Positions 9,203 through 19,126 are shown, numbered from the stretch's first letter. The stretch: 64,000 bases of DNA from Frigoriflavimonas asaccharolytica (GCF_013294015.1 NZ_JABSNO010000008.1:62001-126000), one strand, 5' to 3'. Notes: generated from the sequence alone by a model not told the origin. A program made the numbers and translations.

Positions 9203-9871
9203 ATGTCCAATCAAATTCAAAAACAAACTTTCCAATTCCTGAAAAATCTAAAAACCAATAACAACAGAGAATGGTTTGCAGATAATAAGGTAGATTATGA
9301 ATTGGCGAAAGAAAACATCACAGGTTTCATAAATCATCTTATAGAAAATTTAGCAGAAACAGACCCAGAAATCCTGAAAATTGAGGGCAAAAAAGCAATG
9401 TTTAGAATTTATAGAGATGTGCGCTTTTCTTTGGATAAAACTCCATACAAAACGCATTTTGGCGCTAGTTTGGGAATGGGAAAATACAACCGGACTTCTG
9501 GTTACTACTTGCATTTGGAACCTGGAAATTCTTTTGTAGCTGGTGGAGTTTATCTGCCAGAAAAGGAAAATTTAAAAAAAATAAGAAAAAGCATTAGCAA
9601 TAATCCAAAAGAATTTTTGGAAATTGTGAATGATGAGAATTTTAAACAAACATTTACAGAATTATCTACAGAAGATAAGCTGAAAAGAATTCCACAGGGT
9701 TTTGATAAAGAAGATAAAATGGAAGATTTTTTAAAATTAAAAAGTTTTGTGGTAAGATTTCCAATTAAAGATCAAGATTTTATGAAGGCAGAAAGTATTG
9801 AAAAAATTGCCGCTATTTTAAACTTAATGAAACCCCTGAATGAATTTATAGAAATGAGCATAAAAGAATAG
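9203..9871 (+). CDS. DUF2461 (TIGR02453) family protein
   Basis: A 222-residue soluble protein. The family blocks NNREWFADNK near the N-terminus, RIYRDVRFSLDKTPYKTHFGA near residue 73, and the aromatic GYYLHLEPGNSFVAGGVYLPE segment near 105 are clear. The molecular function of DUF2461 is not established. It lies divergent from the helicase gene and ends 115 nt before a flippase gene. Length equals the normal family length, and the ATG start is unambiguous. Confidence 0.87.
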   Translation: MSNQIQKQTFQFLKNLKTNNNREWFADNKVDYELAKENITGFINHLIENLAETDPEILKIEGKKAMFRIYRDVRFSLDKTPYKTHFGASLGMGKYNRTSGYYLHLEPGNSFVAGGVYLPEKENLKKIRKSISNNPKEFLEIVNDENFKQTFTELSTEDKLKRIPQGFDKEDKMEDFLKLKSFVVRFPIKDQDFMKAESIEKIAAILNLMKPLNEFIEMSIKE

Positions 9872-9985
9872 CGAACGGAAAAATAAAAATTTAGTAGCAA
9901 TTTTATATATTTGCAATTCTTCAATTTTAAAATGATAAGAAATAATATAAAATTTATTTTTTAGAATAATATAAATTTTTAAAAA

Positions 9986-11467
9986 ATGAGCGTTGTAGCT
10001 AGGCAAGGTTTCAAATATTCTTTAATAGGATATTTTGGTTTTTTATTGGGTGCAGTTGCTACTTATTTACTATTTCCACAAAATTTTGATTTTTACGGTA
10101 GGTTGGGTTTAGTGCTTTCTTACGCAATGATTCTTACTCCTGTTGTAGTTTTCGGAGTTTCTTTTTCTAATGTTAAATTTCACGAGATTGCTAAAAAAGA
10201 TAATAAGCATCAAAATTTATTATCACTTTCTTTAGTTTTCGTATTGGGAAACTACCTATTCTGTCTGGCACTTTTCTTTTTGTTTTTCTTCGTATTTCCG
10301 CAGTACAGAGATTCTAAGATGTGGAATCTGAAGCAATTTATTTTGCCACTGGTACTTTTATTATCCCTTTCTGCAATTTTCAATAAATATATTAGCAACT
10401 TCAAAAGAATTGTAGTTCCCAATATTTTCGAGAATATTTTTCCGAAAATGGCCAACATTATTGCATTTATACTCTTCTTTTATTTTGGATTTTCAGAAAG
10501 CGCTTCATTTTTGTTCTTTTTAGGAATATTTGTATTAGCATTGATTGGTTATTATATTTATGCAAATTCATTAGAAAAAATAACCTGGAATTACAACCTA
10601 GATTTTTTAAAAAAAGAAAAATTATACAAAGATATTTTTAATTATAGTTTCTATGGCTTTTTAGGAAATATCGGGTATTTTATAGCCATAAAAATTGATA
10701 CCATAATGATCAGCGAGCATTACGTGAACGATAAAGAAACTGGAATATACCTAACGTTATACGCAATTGTAGCACTTATTTCTATCCCACAATTAGGTTT
10801 GTTCAATATTTCTGCGCCCATCATCAACAAAAGTTTTGCAGAAAATAATATGGAAGAGTTGGATCGCTTTCACAAAAAAACTTCACTTTCACTATTTTTT
10901 TTAGGTGCAGTTTTATTCTCGTGCATTTTGGTTGGTTTTCCCTTTTTAACGGTCTACATTAAAAATGGCGATCTACTTCTGGAATCCGAACCCGTCATCT
11001 GGATCATCGGTTCCGCAGTTTTGATAGATCTTCTCACGGGTTTCAATGGCAACATTATTTCCATGTCCAAATATTATCGATTTAATATAGTGATTATGGT
11101 TGCTTTAGCTTTTCTTACAGTACTTTTAAATTTTTATTTTTTAAAAAACACAACGCTAGGAATTATTGGTATTGCTATAGCAACAGCAATATCCCTAACT
11201 TTATACAACTCGGTGAAATTACTATTCAACTATATTAAATTTAAAGTTCACCCTTTAACTATAGAATTAATTTACACCTCATTAATTTGCACAATTGCGA
11301 TTACCATCGTATTATTTCTGCCGATATTTGAGAACAATTTTATCAATTTAATCTACAAACCTGCAGTTCTGCTAATGATTATTTTTGTTGGAAATTATTT
11401 TCTAAAAATCTATCCTCTAGATCAATATTTGAATATAAAATTCATCAAAAATATGCTGAAATTTTAG
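9986..11467 (+). CDS. Oligosaccharide flippase (Wzx/MATE-like polysaccharide exporter)
   Basis: A 493-residue integral membrane protein with about 13-14 hydrophobic helices across the whole length and short loops, beginning MSVVARQGFKYSLIGYFGFLLG. This is the layout of the MVF superfamily PST/Wzx flippases that move lipid-linked glycans across the inner membrane. Two glycosyltransferase genes run towards it on the other strand, which supports a surface-glycan role. Its stop codon overlaps by 4 nt, tail to tail, with the stop of the neighbouring glycosyltransferase gene. The substrate is unknown. Confidence 0.85.
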   Translation: MSVVARQGFKYSLIGYFGFLLGAVATYLLFPQNFDFYGRLGLVLSYAMILTPVVVFGVSFSNVKFHEIAKKDNKHQNLLSLSLVFVLGNYLFCLALFFLFFFVFPQYRDSKMWNLKQFILPLVLLLSLSAIFNKYISNFKRIVVPNIFENIFPKMANIIAFILFFYFGFSESASFLFFLGIFVLALIGYYIYANSLEKITWNYNLDFLKKEKLYKDIFNYSFYGFLGNIGYFIAIKIDTIMISEHYVNDKETGIYLTLYAIVALISIPQLGLFNISAPIINKSFAENNMEELDRFHKKTSLSLFFLGAVLFSCILVGFPFLTVYIKNGDLLLESEPVIWIIGSAVLIDLLTGFNGNIISMSKYYRFNIVIMVALAFLTVLLNFYFLKNTTLGIIGIAIATAISLTLYNSVKLLFNYIKFKVHPLTIELIYTSLICTIAITIVLFLPIFENNFINLIYKPAVLLMIIFVGNYFLKIYPLDQYLNIKFIKNMLKF

Positions 11468-12534
11468 AATAAATTTTCTAGCGTATTTTCCAAATCTTTC
11501 AAAACTTTTGCCTTTTCAAATGCTGCGAAATACTTTTTCTGTTTTAAATTATAAAAAGTGCTGATCTGATCTTCAAGTTCACCTTCATTATTTAAAATAA
11601 ATGGATAATTCCTTGAAAATTCTTTTGGCAGAAATGCTATTTTTTGATATTTGATCGCATCACCAACAATCCCTGACATTTTTGTATCATTATAAAATTC
11701 TTTATTGCTAAAAAATTCTGTAGAAATTTGCAATGGACACCAAAGAAAAGTCGCGCTGTGCATGTAAAAATCAAAATCTATTTGAGAAACCTTTTCTTTA
11801 AAATAGACGATTTTCAGATTTTCAAAATTATTTTTTTCAAATTTAATCAGCCAATTTAATTCCTCATTTTGAGCTTTACCCAGAAAAACAATTTCAACTT
11901 TAGGATATTTTTTAGAATTATTTTTTCCAAAAACTTCTAATTTTTTCAAAACTTCTCTATAATTTCTTCTAGATTGCGAGACGCTGCCAGGAATGACAAT
12001 CGATATATCTGGATTAATTTCTTCTTCAATTTGAGCGGTATAAAATATCGGTAAATAGGTAAATTGATCTTTCGCGATATTTAAATTTTCATCTAAAATA
12101 AAAAGATTGTTCGCATCTTTATGCAACTTATTTTTAGAAAGTAAACCTTCAAAAAAGAGCAATTTTAATCGGAAAATACACTCTTTTTTAAACACATTAA
12201 AAAATAATCGACGTCTTTTTAATTGAGAAAAATTAACATTATGAACTACAATAGAAGTCTTATAATGTGATGAAATTTTTAAAAAAATATTGAAATACCT
12301 GTGTGCAGTACCAATAATCACTAAATCATAAACATGATTATCTCCAATTTTCTTTAGCAAATTTTTGCTTTCGGCGAGAAAAACATTGGAAGTTTCTTTA
12401 AGATTTAGTTGCCTCATTATTTTTGCAGAAAAAAAATAATCTACCTCAAAAATTTTAGAATCATTCATTAAATTTCTGAATTTTTCGGCAATTTCTGCGT
12501 GTGTATCAATTTCTATGTAGGCTATTTTTTTAAT
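11464..12534 (-). CDS. Glycosyltransferase-like protein (GT-B fold), non-standard start
   Basis: Probably a cytoplasmic glycosyltransferase: the C-terminal half has a GT-B-like pattern (DISIVIPGSVSQSRRNY, VEIVFLGKAQ, LWCPLQ, MSGIVGDAIKYQK). The first ATG (12468) would cut off an upstream stretch that reads KKIAYIEIDTHAEIAEKFRNL in the same frame, a coherent first beta-strand and helix. The frame upstream is open to a TAA just before 12546 but contains no ATG, GTG or TTG. I therefore place the start at the ATT codon at 12534, giving 356 residues and an 18-nt gap to the upstream glycosyltransferase. Function is inferred; the start needs proof. Confidence 0.65.
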   Translation of the reverse strand: MKKIAYIEIDTHAEIAEKFRNLMNDSKIFEVDYFFSAKIMRQLNLKETSNVFLAESKNLLKKIGDNHVYDLVIIGTAHRYFNIFLKISSHYKTSIVVHNVNFSQLKRRRLFFNVFKKECIFRLKLLFFEGLLSKNKLHKDANNLFILDENLNIAKDQFTYLPIFYTAQIEEEINPDISIVIPGSVSQSRRNYREVLKKLEVFGKNNSKKYPKVEIVFLGKAQNEELNWLIKFEKNNFENLKIVYFKEKVSQIDFDFYMHSATFLWCPLQISTEFFSNKEFYNDTKMSGIVGDAIKYQKIAFLPKEFSRNYPFILNNEGELEDQISTFYNLKQKKYFAAFEKAKVLKDLENTLENLF

Positions 12535-12552
12535 AATTGAATTTTAGATTAT

Positions 12553-13443
12553 TTAAAATTTAATTTTACCCTTCATTTCTTTCCAACGCAGATTTCGGAT
12601 GTATTTTATTTCTTCTATCGTTAATTCTCGCTTATGTTTTTGTTTAAAAAATGAATTCATTATTACAAAAAAATTGCTGATAGAATTATCTTTTGAAGCA
12701 GATTTTGCCGCAGATATTGCAGCAAGTGGGGAATTGAGACCAATATTGTAAAAATAGATACCTAATTTTTCAGCTTTTTGTTTTTGATATAGAAATGCTG
12801 TAGGTTTTAGATGTTTCACCCACAAATCTTTGATGGTAATGGTTTCCCAATGATTCATTTTTGCGAGCATAACATCAATATTATCCCAACCAAGCACTCT
12901 ACGAAGCCCATTCATATCTTCAAAGCATTTTTTTCTGTAAGATTTAATCGGACCTCGAACATGATTTTTTGAAGATAAATTTTCAAATTTCCAATAGTTT
13001 TCTGCGTTTTCGAAATTAAAAATATCATCTAAAATATTTCCCTTTTTGTTGATGAAAACAAGACCAGAAACCATCCCAGCTTTTGGATTTCTTTCATAAA
13101 TTGTATTTAATTCTGATAGATAATTTTTTGGAAAAATAATATCAGCATCAAATTTACAGATCACATCAAAATCTTTCAAATCACGAGTTTGTAAACCTTT
13201 ATAGAAGGTTTGAACTACTTTTGCACCAGGTGAATGTATAGATTTTTCTAAATTAATGAGCTGAAATTGCTTGGAAAAATCATCCTGGATAAATGATTCA
13301 ATTTTTTGTTGAGATTCATCAGTAGAACCATCATTCACAATCACGCATTCAAAATTTTTGAAACTTTGATTCGCAAGAGATTGCAAATTATCAAAAATGA
13401 AACTTTCTTCGTTGTGAACAGGAATTATTATAAGAAATTTCAA
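12553..13443 (-). CDS. Family 2 glycosyltransferase
   Basis: A 296-residue GT-A enzyme. The N-terminus shows the Rossmann-like nucleotide-sugar region (FLIIIPVHNEESFI, CVIVNDGSTDES), and the metal-binding D-x-D equivalent is in ICKFDADIIFPKNY near residue 95-105. A later GWDNIDV segment is the usual acceptor/ED-type motif region. It transfers a sugar to a lipid-linked or surface glycan; donor and acceptor cannot be told. It is the first gene of a two-gene minus-strand unit with the downstream glycosyltransferase-like gene and faces the flippase gene. Confidence 0.88.
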   Translation of the reverse strand: MKFLIIIPVHNEESFIFDNLQSLANQSFKNFECVIVNDGSTDESQQKIESFIQDDFSKQFQLINLEKSIHSPGAKVVQTFYKGLQTRDLKDFDVICKFDADIIFPKNYLSELNTIYERNPKAGMVSGLVFINKKGNILDDIFNFENAENYWKFENLSSKNHVRGPIKSYRKKCFEDMNGLRRVLGWDNIDVMLAKMNHWETITIKDLWVKHLKPTAFLYQKQKAEKLGIYFYNIGLNSPLAAISAAKSASKDNSISNFFVIMNSFFKQKHKRELTIEEIKYIRNLRWKEMKGKIKF

Positions 13444-13497
13444 AGTATCAGCTGATTTTATTTAATTTTAAAAAATTTAATAAAGAAGATCTTACAA

Positions 13498-14511
13498 TTA
13501 TTTACCTGGATATTTCTGCAACAAAGCTTGCAAAATTGAATACGTACCCAAATCTAAAACGCCATCATAATTTTCTGGACGAAATCTGTATTGAAAAGAT
13601 TCTACAACCCTCATATTTTCCGTATTCCAACTTCCGGTAGGTACGATATCATAGCCAAAATTCTGCAAGTCTGATTGTACTTTAAATATAAATGTATTTT
13701 TATCTTTCATACTATCAAAAGTAGAAAGGGATTTCATCATCACATTTTTCATTGTTGCATCATCATACCACATCCCAATCTTTTCTTCTTCGTACAATTT
13801 CTTCCAAGGAAACATTGGTCCTGGATCTTGTTTTCGCGTTGGCGCTACGTCTGAATGTCCAAGTATGTTTGTAGGCGGAATTTGATAGCGGTCTGCAATA
13901 TCTTTCACTAATTTGAAAACTTTTTTGAGTTGATTTTCATTAAAGGGTGCGAAAACCTTTTTTCCTATCGAATCTACAGTGTATCCCATATTGGTAATTT
14001 CTATACCGATTGAATTATCATTTAAGTTTTTATCATTCCTCCAAACGCTTAAACCTGCGTGGTAAGCGCGCTTATTTTCGTCTACCAATTGGTAAATTTG
14101 GTTATCCTCTTTATCATTAACCAAATAGTGTGCACTTACGCCGCGTTGTGTTAGGGCTAAAATCGACTTATCATCATCAATGGCCGTGTAGTGAAGAATA
14201 ATATATTTCTGGCGAAAATTCTGCGCTAAAGAAGGGAAATAAGTTTTGACAACTTTAAAACCTTTTGGTTCTGCCGTTACGATGGAACCATAACTTGTCG
14301 TATTGTCGTTTTTGGTTATATCGCCAATATTATTTTTAAAAAATTCTACGCCTTTATAAGAAACAACTTCATGCTTTTTTTCCACTATTTTTTCTGTCGC
14401 GGTGGTAATAGGCTTTGGTTTTGTTTCAATATTTCGATTTGTTGAATTTTTTTGAGCAGAACAAGAAAAAACTAAAAAGCTTAATCCCATAATAGTTAGG
14501 CATTTATGCAT
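13498..14511 (-). CDS. N-acetylmuramoyl-L-alanine amidase, lipoprotein (Amidase_2, AmiD-like)
   Basis: A 337-residue cell-wall hydrolase that cleaves the MurNAc-L-Ala bond. I chose the ATG at 14511 because it gives a lipoprotein signal MHKCLTIMGLSFLVFSCSAQ with the lipobox Cys at LVFSC; an upstream ATG at 14550 would add a hydrophilic tail. The Amidase_2 zinc ligands are the His in YIILHYTA, the His in ILGHSDVAP and the Asp in RKQDPGPMFPW. The last ~70 residues (FKVQSDLQNFGYDI ... VVESFQYRFRP) look like a peptidoglycan-binding domain. Expected location is the outer-membrane inner face. It is transcribed alone. Confidence 0.9.
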   Translation of the reverse strand: MHKCLTIMGLSFLVFSCSAQKNSTNRNIETKPKPITTATEKIVEKKHEVVSYKGVEFFKNNIGDITKNDNTTSYGSIVTAEPKGFKVVKTYFPSLAQNFRQKYIILHYTAIDDDKSILALTQRGVSAHYLVNDKEDNQIYQLVDENKRAYHAGLSVWRNDKNLNDNSIGIEITNMGYTVDSIGKKVFAPFNENQLKKVFKLVKDIADRYQIPPTNILGHSDVAPTRKQDPGPMFPWKKLYEEEKIGMWYDDATMKNVMMKSLSTFDSMKDKNTFIFKVQSDLQNFGYDIVPTGSWNTENMRVVESFQYRFRPENYDGVLDLGTYSILQALLQKYPGK

Positions 14512-14569
14512 GAATATTTGTTTTGAGTAATAATAATTCCAAAAATACAAAAAATTTAGACTAAAAAAT

Positions 14570-14601
14570 TTTGGTAGATATCAAAAAACTTTCTATATTT
14601 G
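14570..14601 (+). promoter_or_regulatory. Bacteroidota-type promoter of the tRNA cluster
   Basis: A -33 element TTTGG (14570-14574) is followed after 19 nt by a -7 element TATATTTG (14594-14601), matching the Bacteroidota consensus. tRNA-Ser begins about 40 nt downstream. Confidence 0.75.
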
Positions 14602-14642
14602 CACTCGCAATTGAGAAAAGAAGTTCATAAAAACATTGCAAT

Positions 14643-14729
14643 GGAGAGTTGCCTGAGTGGCCGAAAGGACTTGTTTGCTAAACAAGCGTATGGGAAACTG
14701 TACCAAGGGTTCGAATCCCTTACTCTCCG
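14643..14729 (+). tRNA. tRNA-Ser (anticodon GCT)
   Basis: An 87-nt type II tRNA. Acceptor strands GGAGAGT/ACTCTCC pair fully, the anticodon loop is TTGCTAA, the variable arm is long (as in Ser), and the T loop is TTCGAAT. It reads AGC/AGU serine codons. It is the first of three closely spaced tRNA genes. Confidence 0.95.
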
Positions 14730-14752
14730 CAACTTTCTAGGAAAATATTATT

Positions 14753-14827
14753 CGGGGCGTAGCGTAGTCCGGTCATCGCGCCTGGTTTGGGACCAGGAGG
14801 TCGCAGGTTCGAATCCTGCCGCCCCGA
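14753..14827 (+). tRNA. tRNA-Pro (anticodon TGG)
   Basis: A 75-nt tRNA with acceptor strands CGGGGCG/CGCCCCG, anticodon stem CCTGG/CCAGG, loop TTTGGGA (anticodon TGG) and T loop TTCGAAT. It lies 23 nt behind tRNA-Ser in the same transcript. Confidence 0.95.
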
Positions 14828-14880
14828 CTTTTTTTATTAATTTTTTGCAAAAAATTATTATGGGTGCGTAGCTCAGCTGG

Positions 14881-15294
<414 letters not shown>

Positions 15295-15313
<19 letters not shown>

Positions 15314-15356
15314 CTTAAACCTCACAATTTATTGTGAGGTTTTTTTTATTTAAAAT
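15295..15356 (+). repeat. tRNA-Arg 3' end plus terminator, copy 2 of the direct repeat
   Basis: Sixty-two nt identical to 14917-14977 except for one additional T in the T run. It contains a full terminator at 15318-15348 which would also end the GIY-YIG transcript. Confidence 0.92.
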
Positions 15357-15362
15357 TTAATG

Positions 15363-15396
15363 CAAAAAAAACGCCTCAATTTAAATTGAGACGCTT
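15363..15396 (-). terminator. Terminator of sppA
   Basis: The palindrome CTCAATTTAAATTGAG with extra flanking CG/CG pairs is followed on the minus strand by GTTTTTTTT. It starts 17 nt beyond the sppA stop codon. Confidence 0.82.
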
Positions 15397-15412
15397 TAGA
15401 TATCTGAAAATT

Positions 15413-17167
15413 TTATTTTATTTCTATTTTATAAGGCATTTCCATCTTGATGCCCTCTTTTATTTTTGGGTTGGTCATTTGATTAAATAATTCGTAATTT
15501 TCTTTCCCCAATTTATTTTCTAAAATTTTTGTAGAAATTTCTTCTTTATCCATCGTTTTAAATATTTGCTCAAATTTGGAAAGCTTTTTCGGGTAAGTTC
15601 CAATTTTCGGATTTTTCAATCCTGCTTTTTGAGTTGCATATTCTATTGCGTTGTGTAAAGAACCTAGCTCATCTACCAAACCTATTTGCTTTGCACGTGT
15701 GCCAGACCAAACTCTACCTCCACCGATTTCGTCTATTTCTGCGAACGATTTTTTTCTGTTTGCAGATACAAAATTAACAAATCTACTGTAGGTGTTTTCT
15801 ACGTTTTTCGTCATGATGGTAACAGCACCCGGAGTAAGCCCATTGATAGGAGAATACATCGCAGAATTTGCATTTGTGCTTACAACTTCAGATTTTACAC
15901 CATTTTTGTTGGCCAATTCTTTGAAATAAGGGATTATTCCAAATACCCCAATAGAACCTGTGATGGTATTTGGTTCTGAATAAATTTTGTCTGCCGCCAT
16001 AGAAATATAATATCCACCAGATGCTGCATAATCCCCGAAAGAAACTACTAAAAGTTTTTTCTTTTTCAGTGCTGCTAATTCAAATAAAATCTGATCTGAC
16101 GCATTTGCACTTCCACCAGGAGAATTCACTCTTAAAACTACTGCTTTAACATGGTCATTGTCTGCTAACTTTTTTATTTGTTTAATGAAATCTACGGCGT
16201 AAATATCATTATATCCTTCCCCGTCATATATGGTACCAGATGCGTACAACACTGCAACTTGATCAGCACTACTTCCAACTTCATCTTTATAGGATTTTAT
16301 ATATTTTTCAAAAGTGATGCGATTAATTTTTTTATCATCTTTTATATTTAATTTTTTTCTAATAATTTGGTCGTATTCAGATTTTTGAATTAATTTATCC
16401 GCCAATTTATATTTGGTTGTCAATTCTGGTAAAATTCCATAGAGACTATCTACTACAGTTTTAAACTGTAAAGAGTCAATTTTTCTTGAATTATAAATTT
16501 TTGAAGAAGTATTTTTCCAAATATCACCGAGAAGTGTAGACATTTGCAACCGATTTTCTGGAGACATATCATTCCTCATGAAAGGTTCTACAGCAGCTTT
16601 GAAAGTACCATGTCGGATTATTTCTGTACTAATGCCGTATTTATCTGCAAAATCTTTAAAAAACATTATTTCTGTAGACATTCCCTTTAATTCTATACCT
16701 CCAGCTGGACTTAAAAAATATTGATCAGCTACGGAACTAAGATAATACGAGGATTGCCCAACTGTATTACCGTAAGCATAGATAAATTTGCCACTTTTTT
16801 TAAAATCAATTAAAGCAGCTCGTAAATCGTCTATTTGTGTAAGACCAGCACTTACCACATCCGCTTCCAAACTTATACCCATGATATTTTTATCATCCTT
16901 GGCATTTTTTACAGCTTCTATCATATCGTAGATGAGAACAGATTTATTTTCATCCTGGCTAAATAGAGACGATTGATTTTCTGTTGGACTGTCTATAATT
17001 TTTGTATTTAAATTTAATGTAAGCACAGAATTAGACGCCACATCTTCCTTAGAATCCTCTCCCATTGCGCTCGCTGAAACAAGAATTACCAGAAAAAGTG
17101 CAAAACCAATAAAAACTATAGTAATAGCTACTATATTTGCAAGCACAAGTTTAAAAAAAGTTTTCAT
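15413..17167 (-). CDS. sppA: Signal peptide peptidase SppA, 67-kDa type
   Basis: A 584-residue membrane-anchored serine/lysine protease that degrades cleaved signal peptides. I start it at the ATG at 17167 (MKTFFKLVLANIVAITIVFIG), which gives an N-terminal transmembrane anchor; an upstream frame extension to 17248 overlaps folK and is not needed. The tandem SppA domains are complete: the catalytic Lys is in RHGTFKAAVEPF near residue 180 and the nucleophile Ser in FGDYAASGGYY near residue 385, then TGSIGVFG. Length equals the E. coli 67K form. It is divergent from folK with a 22-nt gap, so their promoters must overlap. Confidence 0.93.
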   Translation of the reverse strand: MKTFFKLVLANIVAITIVFIGFALFLVILVSASAMGEDSKEDVASNSVLTLNLNTKIIDSPTENQSSLFSQDENKSVLIYDMIEAVKNAKDDKNIMGISLEADVVSAGLTQIDDLRAALIDFKKSGKFIYAYGNTVGQSSYYLSSVADQYFLSPAGGIELKGMSTEIMFFKDFADKYGISTEIIRHGTFKAAVEPFMRNDMSPENRLQMSTLLGDIWKNTSSKIYNSRKIDSLQFKTVVDSLYGILPELTTKYKLADKLIQKSEYDQIIRKKLNIKDDKKINRITFEKYIKSYKDEVGSSADQVAVLYASGTIYDGEGYNDIYAVDFIKQIKKLADNDHVKAVVLRVNSPGGSANASDQILFELAALKKKKLLVVSFGDYAASGGYYISMAADKIYSEPNTITGSIGVFGIIPYFKELANKNGVKSEVVSTNANSAMYSPINGLTPGAVTIMTKNVENTYSRFVNFVSANRKKSFAEIDEIGGGRVWSGTRAKQIGLVDELGSLHNAIEYATQKAGLKNPKIGTYPKKLSKFEQIFKTMDKEEISTKILENKLGKENYELFNQMTNPKIKEGIKMEMPYKIEIK

Positions 17168-17189
17168 AATATAAATTAATTTGAAGTAT

Positions 17190-17630
17190 ATGTCGCAACA
17201 TGTTTCTGTTTTGTTACTCGGGAGTAATTTGGGCAACAAAACGAACAATATAGAAGAAGCCCTGAAATGCTTAGAAAATGAAGGATGCGAAATTTTTCAA
17301 AAAACTGAGATTGCTATAAGTTTGCCGGTGGAGTTTGTTAGTTCTAATAATTTTTGTAATATTGCAACTTCAATTAGAATGCATTATTCACCTGTACAGC
17401 TGCTTAATATTATAAAAAAAATAGAGCGAAATATGGGAAGAATGTATGATAGTAAAGCAATTGGTGGGTATGAAGATAGAATCATAGATATAGATATTAT
17501 ATCTTTTGATGGCATAAATTTTTCGTCAAGGAAGTTAGAAATTCCTCATTTAAAGAACACATTAGAAAGAGAATTCTCTAAAGTACTATTAATTGAATTA
17601 GAAAATTTAAATAAAAAACATAACATATGA
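17190..17630 (+). CDS. folK: 2-amino-4-hydroxy-6-hydroxymethyldihydropteridine diphosphokinase
   Basis: A ~146-residue folate-pathway kinase that transfers pyrophosphate from ATP to 6-hydroxymethyl-dihydropterin. Visible are the N-terminal LLLGSNLGNK, the middle IERNMGRMYDSK, the acidic metal-binding block RIIDIDIISFDG and the C-terminal IPHLKNTLEREF (the HP-R-x-F-type end). I use the ATG at 17190; a TTG at 17181 adds only three residues. The 3' end overlaps the following OmpA-like gene by ATGA, so the two are translationally linked, an unusual pairing of a folate enzyme with an outer-membrane protein. Confidence 0.9.
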   Translation: MSQHVSVLLLGSNLGNKTNNIEEALKCLENEGCEIFQKTEIAISLPVEFVSSNNFCNIATSIRMHYSPVQLLNIIKKIERNMGRMYDSKAIGGYEDRIIDIDIISFDGINFSSRKLEIPHLKNTLEREFSKVLLIELENLNKKHNI

Positions 17631-19126
17631 AATTAAATTTATTAATGCTTCTTGCTTTTCCAATAGCTATGTATGCTCAGGACAGCACAGAGGTGAAAAT
17701 GATGGATGAATATCCAAATACATTTTCTTCCGGCTCATCAAATGTTCAAAAATTTGATAATAATGCAAGAAGATTTAATGATTGGTCTATATCCGTAGGT
17801 GGTGGTAGTGCATTTATGACACATGCAGATTTAACTTCTTTTTACAATGATAAAATTAATTGGGGTTATAATGCATATGTAAGCTTAGATAAGCAGATCA
17901 CACATGTTTTTGGTTTAAGTGCTCAATATCAAATGGGTAAAACCAATCAAAAAGCTCAACTTCCTGGTATTAATGGAGTAATATCTGGTGTAGCAAATGC
18001 TTACACAAAGTACCAACAAGTTTCTTTAATTGGAGATGTTAACTTTTCAAATATTTTGAGAAGAGTTGATAATTTTTCTCCGTACAGATGGTCCTTACAT
18101 GGCTACGCTGGGATAGGTTTCCAAGCTTATCAGACAGAATTGATTGACGCAGATGCTTCTAGATACAGTACTGTACCTGCAAGAATTCCAATTATGATAG
18201 ATCAGAAACTTGGTATAGCTTCTTTTTTCTATCAAGGAGGTCTGGGTGTGAAATATAAAGTTTCTAGGCGTGTGGATATCGAAGCTAGAGGTATGTACAT
18301 TATTAGTGGTGATGAAGAATTTGATGGTGGAAGTGAAACCAGAGAATTTACAGGACCAAACGGACCTAGAATTAATTATAATTTAATTAATGATACGTAC
18401 AGTGACAATATGTTAACTGTAAATCTTGGTTTATCATTCAAACTTGGGAAAAACACTTCCCATTTAGCTTGGCATGATCCTTTGCAAGAAAGCTATGCAA
18501 GAATTAATATTTTAGAAAATTCTGCAGTAGATTTTACAGTTTGCGAAAGTGGTGATAATGATAACGATGGAGTATGTGATGATTGGGATAGAGAACTTAA
18601 TACTCCAAGTGGAGCAAGAGTAGATGGAGCAGGTGTTGCTTTGGATATGGATTTAGATGGAACTATAGATTTATATGACAAATGTGTAACTGTACCAGGA
18701 CCAGCAGATAATATGGGTTGCCCAAACACTCCAGTTGTTATAAAAAATAATAATACACAGATAGAAGAGATTAATAAAGAATTTGAAGGTATCGAATTTG
18801 CTTTAAATAAAGATGTTATCAGATCTCAATCTTTTGATAAATTAAATAATGCTGCAAAAATAATCCAATCTTTAGATTCTAATCAACAGTTTATAGTTGT
18901 TGGTGCTACAGATACAAGAGGTTCTGATGCTTATAATTTAAAATTATCACAACAAAGAGCAGATGCTGTTGTAAAATATCTTAACGGAAGAGGAGTTCCA
19001 CAATCTATGTTAATTGCAGAAGGAAGAGGTGAAAAAGATCTTAAATATCCAGAATGCGATCCTGCAACCAATTGTCCTGAAGAAAAAAACGAAGCAAATA
19101 GAAGAGTTTATTTCCAAGCAAAATAA
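17627..19126 (+). CDS. OmpA-family outer-membrane protein with calcium-binding repeats (first of two paralogues)
   Basis: A 499-residue outer-membrane protein. Residues 1-17 are a signal peptide ending MYAQ. Residues ~55-290 carry aromatic-ended beta-strands of an 8-stranded-barrel type, ~298-365 contain Asp-rich thrombospondin type 3-like repeats (DNDNDGVCDDWD, DMDLDGTIDLYDKC), and the last ~115 residues are an OmpA/MotB peptidoglycan-binding domain (VVGATDTRGSDAYNLKLSQQRADAVVKYL). It probably tethers the outer membrane to the cell wall. It starts inside the folK stop (ATGA) and is followed by a paralogue after 32 nt. Confidence 0.9.
   Translation: MKLNLLMLLAFPIAMYAQDSTEVKMMDEYPNTFSSGSSNVQKFDNNARRFNDWSISVGGGSAFMTHADLTSFYNDKINWGYNAYVSLDKQITHVFGLSAQYQMGKTNQKAQLPGINGVISGVANAYTKYQQVSLIGDVNFSNILRRVDNFSPYRWSLHGYAGIGFQAYQTELIDADASRYSTVPARIPIMIDQKLGIASFFYQGGLGVKYKVSRRVDIEARGMYIISGDEEFDGGSETREFTGPNGPRINYNLINDTYSDNMLTVNLGLSFKLGKNTSHLAWHDPLQESYARINILENSAVDFTVCESGDNDNDGVCDDWDRELNTPSGARVDGAGVALDMDLDGTIDLYDKCVTVPGPADNMGCPNTPVVIKNNNTQIEEINKEFEGIEFALNKDVIRSQSFDKLNNAAKIIQSLDSNQQFIVVGATDTRGSDAYNLKLSQQRADAVVKYLNGRGVPQSMLIAEGRGEKDLKYPECDPATNCPEEKNEANRRVYFQAK

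Noticed and set aside
17168-17248. N-terminal extension of SppA by 27 residues
   Set aside because: The extension is antisense to the start of folK, contains no signal features, and the ATG at 17167 gives the typical membrane anchor.
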